From: an uncultured Lachnoanaerobaculum sp.
Lineage (GTDB): Bacteria > Bacillota > Clostridia > Lachnospirales > Lachnospiraceae
NCBI GenBank assembly: GCA_937925515.1
Contig: CALALP010000088.1
Span: 1-23,641 of the forward strand
Reading direction: 5' to 3'
DNA: 23,641 bases
In this document: positions 22,453-23,641 of the stretch, one piece after another
Numbering within the stretch: position 1 is the first letter of the stretch
How the letters are laid out: the number at the start of each line of letters is the position of its first letter
Made by a program: the position numbers and the translations under genes
The notes under the pieces: model-generated
Told to the model about the DNA's origin: nothing
Seen by the model: the letters and a program-made list of their open reading frames with translations, nothing else
The model's database searches: none

Positions 22453-23418
22453 TTAACCTCTCTTTAACCTTTCCTCTATTTCTTCAAAGTTTGGAATACC
22501 TGTAATTCCTCCCCTTTTTTCAACACATAAACTTGCAACTGCATTACCATATCTTGCAATATCATAAAGTTCGCTTTCAGTCATATTATTTATATCAATT
22601 TCCTTAGTTAAGATTCTTGACACAAGTCCACCCCAAAATGAGTCGCCTGCTCCGGTAGTATCTACAACATTTGCTTTAAAACCTGCTACATTAAATGCAA
22701 AATCTTTGTTGGCAATGTATACGCCATTTGCACCGAGTGTAATACAGACTATCTTAACTCCCTTATCTATAAGATATTTTGCCGCCTCCTCAGGCTTTTC
22801 AAAAGGAGTTAAAAGCTTTGTTTCCTCATCTGAGATTTTCATAATATCTGCATACTCAAGCATTTTGCTCATCCATTTTTTAGCCTCATCTACATTTTCC
22901 CATAATTTCTCACGATAATTAGGGTCATAAGAAATAATAGCACCTGCTTTTTTTGCAATCTTTACTGCATCAAAAGTAGTTGTTCTTGAGGGTTCATGTG
23001 TAAGAGATAATGAACCGACATGTAATACTTTTGTATTTTTTAAAATCTCCTCATTGAGTTCTGAAGACTTAAGCATAGTGTCGGCACCCGGTTTTCTTGC
23101 AAATGAAAATTCTCTTTCTCCACCTGCATTAAGACTTACAAAAGCTAGAGTGGTAAATACTTCTTCATCACTTACAAGTCCTGAAGTATCAATCCCAATC
23201 TTATCGAGAGTTTCTCTTAAAAACTTTCCGTGCATATCAGTTCCGACTTTACCTATAAATGCAGTATCTAGTCCTGCCTGTAATGCTGCTGTAAGCATAT
23301 TTGCAGGTGCACCTCCGGGATTTTGCTCAAATAGCCTCATGCCACTTTCTGAAACATCTGCAACTGTAAAATCAATAAGCACTTCACCTAATGCTACAAT
23401 ATCAAACTTTTTACTCAT
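22453..23418 (-). CDS. PfkB family carbohydrate kinase (fructokinase-like)
   Basis: A 321-aa ribokinase/PfkB-family sugar kinase. The N-terminal ALGEVLIDF and NPGGAPANM are PfkB signature 1, and the second signature DTTGAGDSFWGGL carries catalytic D259. The sequence resembles bacterial fructokinases (ScrK type), but PfkB members acting on other sugars cannot be excluded. ATG 23418 is chosen because AAAGGTG lies just upstream and covers the alternative GTG at 23424. Its stop is one base before the nucleotidyltransferase-phosphatase start, so it may supply a phosphorylated sugar to that pathway; that link is inference. Confidence 0.9.
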   Translation of the reverse strand: MSKKFDIVALGEVLIDFTVADVSESGMRLFEQNPGGAPANMLTAALQAGLDTAFIGKVGTDMHGKFLRETLDKIGIDTSGLVSDEEVFTTLAFVSLNAGGEREFSFARKPGADTMLKSSELNEEILKNTKVLHVGSLSLTHEPSRTTTFDAVKIAKKAGAIISYDPNYREKLWENVDEAKKWMSKMLEYADIMKISDEETKLLTPFEKPEEAAKYLIDKGVKIVCITLGANGVYIANKDFAFNVAGFKANVVDTTGAGDSFWGGLVSRILTKEIDINNMTESELYDIARYGNAVASLCVEKRGGITGIPNFEEIEERLKRG

Positions 23419-23453
23419 ACGCACACCTTTCTATATATTTTATTTTAACTATA

Positions 23454-23467
23454 TCTGACATCTGACA
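23454..23467 (-). repeat. Tandem TCTGACA repeat in the kinase leader
   Basis: TCTGACA occurs twice in direct succession (23454-23460, 23461-23467; on the minus strand TGTCAGA). It lies between the promoter and the start of the sugar-kinase gene, where a regulator could bind. Function is unknown. Confidence 0.6.
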
Positions 23468-23500
23468 TAGAATATATTAAATACCTTAATATTCTCGTAT

Positions 23501-23529
23501 ATTATAGCAAATTTTAGAATATAAGTCTA
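23501..23529 (-). promoter_or_regulatory. Promoter of the kinase-nucleotidyltransferase operon
   Basis: Minus strand: TAGACT (23529-23524), a 17-base spacer, perfect TATAAT (23506-23501). The leader would be about 76 bases. Confidence 0.65.
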
Positions 23530-23610
23530 TTTCTAAGTTGTGAATGTTGTATCAATTAGAATATTAAAAAACTGTAACTTATAGGGTTGTTGTAAAATAT
23601 CTATCTATAT

Positions 23611-23641
23611 GTGATTTGTCCCCCGTAGGGGGACAAATCAC
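23611..23641. terminator. Perfect 14-bp hairpin at window end
   Basis: GTGATTTGTCCCCC pairs with GGGGGACAAATCAC around GTA. The window ends at the last base, so any T tail on the plus strand is out of view; the minus side shows only ATATAGATAG. Probably the terminator of a gene outside the window, strand unknown. Confidence 0.55.

Noticed and set aside
23054..23458. 134-aa plus-strand open frame opposite the sugar kinase
   Set aside because: Lies antisense to a clear PfkB gene, with Ser/Pro-rich composition typical of shadow frames.

Overview
The window looks like a chromosomal stretch of a low-GC Firmicute, most likely a Lachnospiraceae-type clostridium. The reasons are strongly A/T-biased codon use, A-rich GGAGG-type ribosome binding sites, the yicC-gmk-rpoZ-pgsA run, a DUF2953-gerW pair, and a DUF5722 secreted protein. 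This placement is inference from gene content and order; there is no rRNA or tRNA gene here to confirm it. No CRISPR array, insertion sequence, prophage or tRNA was seen.

Layout. (1) 1-110: the tail of an upstream gene and its terminator. (2) 244-7030, plus strand: a glycoside-utilisation operon with a HAD phosphatase, a GH3 enzyme, a GPH-type sugar:cation symporter, a TM2-domain membrane protein and a GH2 glycosidase. The symporter reading frame is cut by one in-frame TAA at 3237-3239. (3) 7241-7969: a single class-I amidotransferase-like peptidase C26 gene with its own promoter and terminator. (4) 8168-10442: rqcH (ribosome quality control) with a PH-domain protein. (5) 10540-17057: a long housekeeping operon from a near-consensus promoter: yicC, gmk, rpoZ, pgsA, a CinA lacking its N-terminal domain, a 100-aa unknown, DUF2953, gerW and a DUF2142 membrane protein. 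A small hairpin sits between rpoZ and pgsA. (6) 17193-18866: a secreted DUF5722 protein that looks like a TIM-barrel glycosidase. (7) 19005-23418, all minus strand: zinc-free-type bL28 (rpmB), an orphan RelB/DinJ antitoxin, pepC, then a sugar-kinase gene one base upstream of a fused sugar-1-phosphate nucleotidyltransferase/heptose-bisphosphate phosphatase.

How it works together. Region 2 is a set for importing and hydrolysing glycosides, with a possible switch-off at the transporter. Region 5 groups nucleotide, transcription, phospholipid and envelope functions. Region 7 ends in nucleotide-sugar synthesis that probably feeds a surface glycan.

Most notable observations: the premature stop in the symporter; a ghost toxin (only the last ~15 codons of a RelE/YafQ-like toxin remain after the antitoxin); a set of gene-end hairpins sharing a GC-rich CTCGCC/GGCGAG apex; the N-terminally shortened CinA; the two-enzyme nucleotidyltransferase-phosphatase fusion; and the DUF5722 protein with a GH-A-like glutamate pair.
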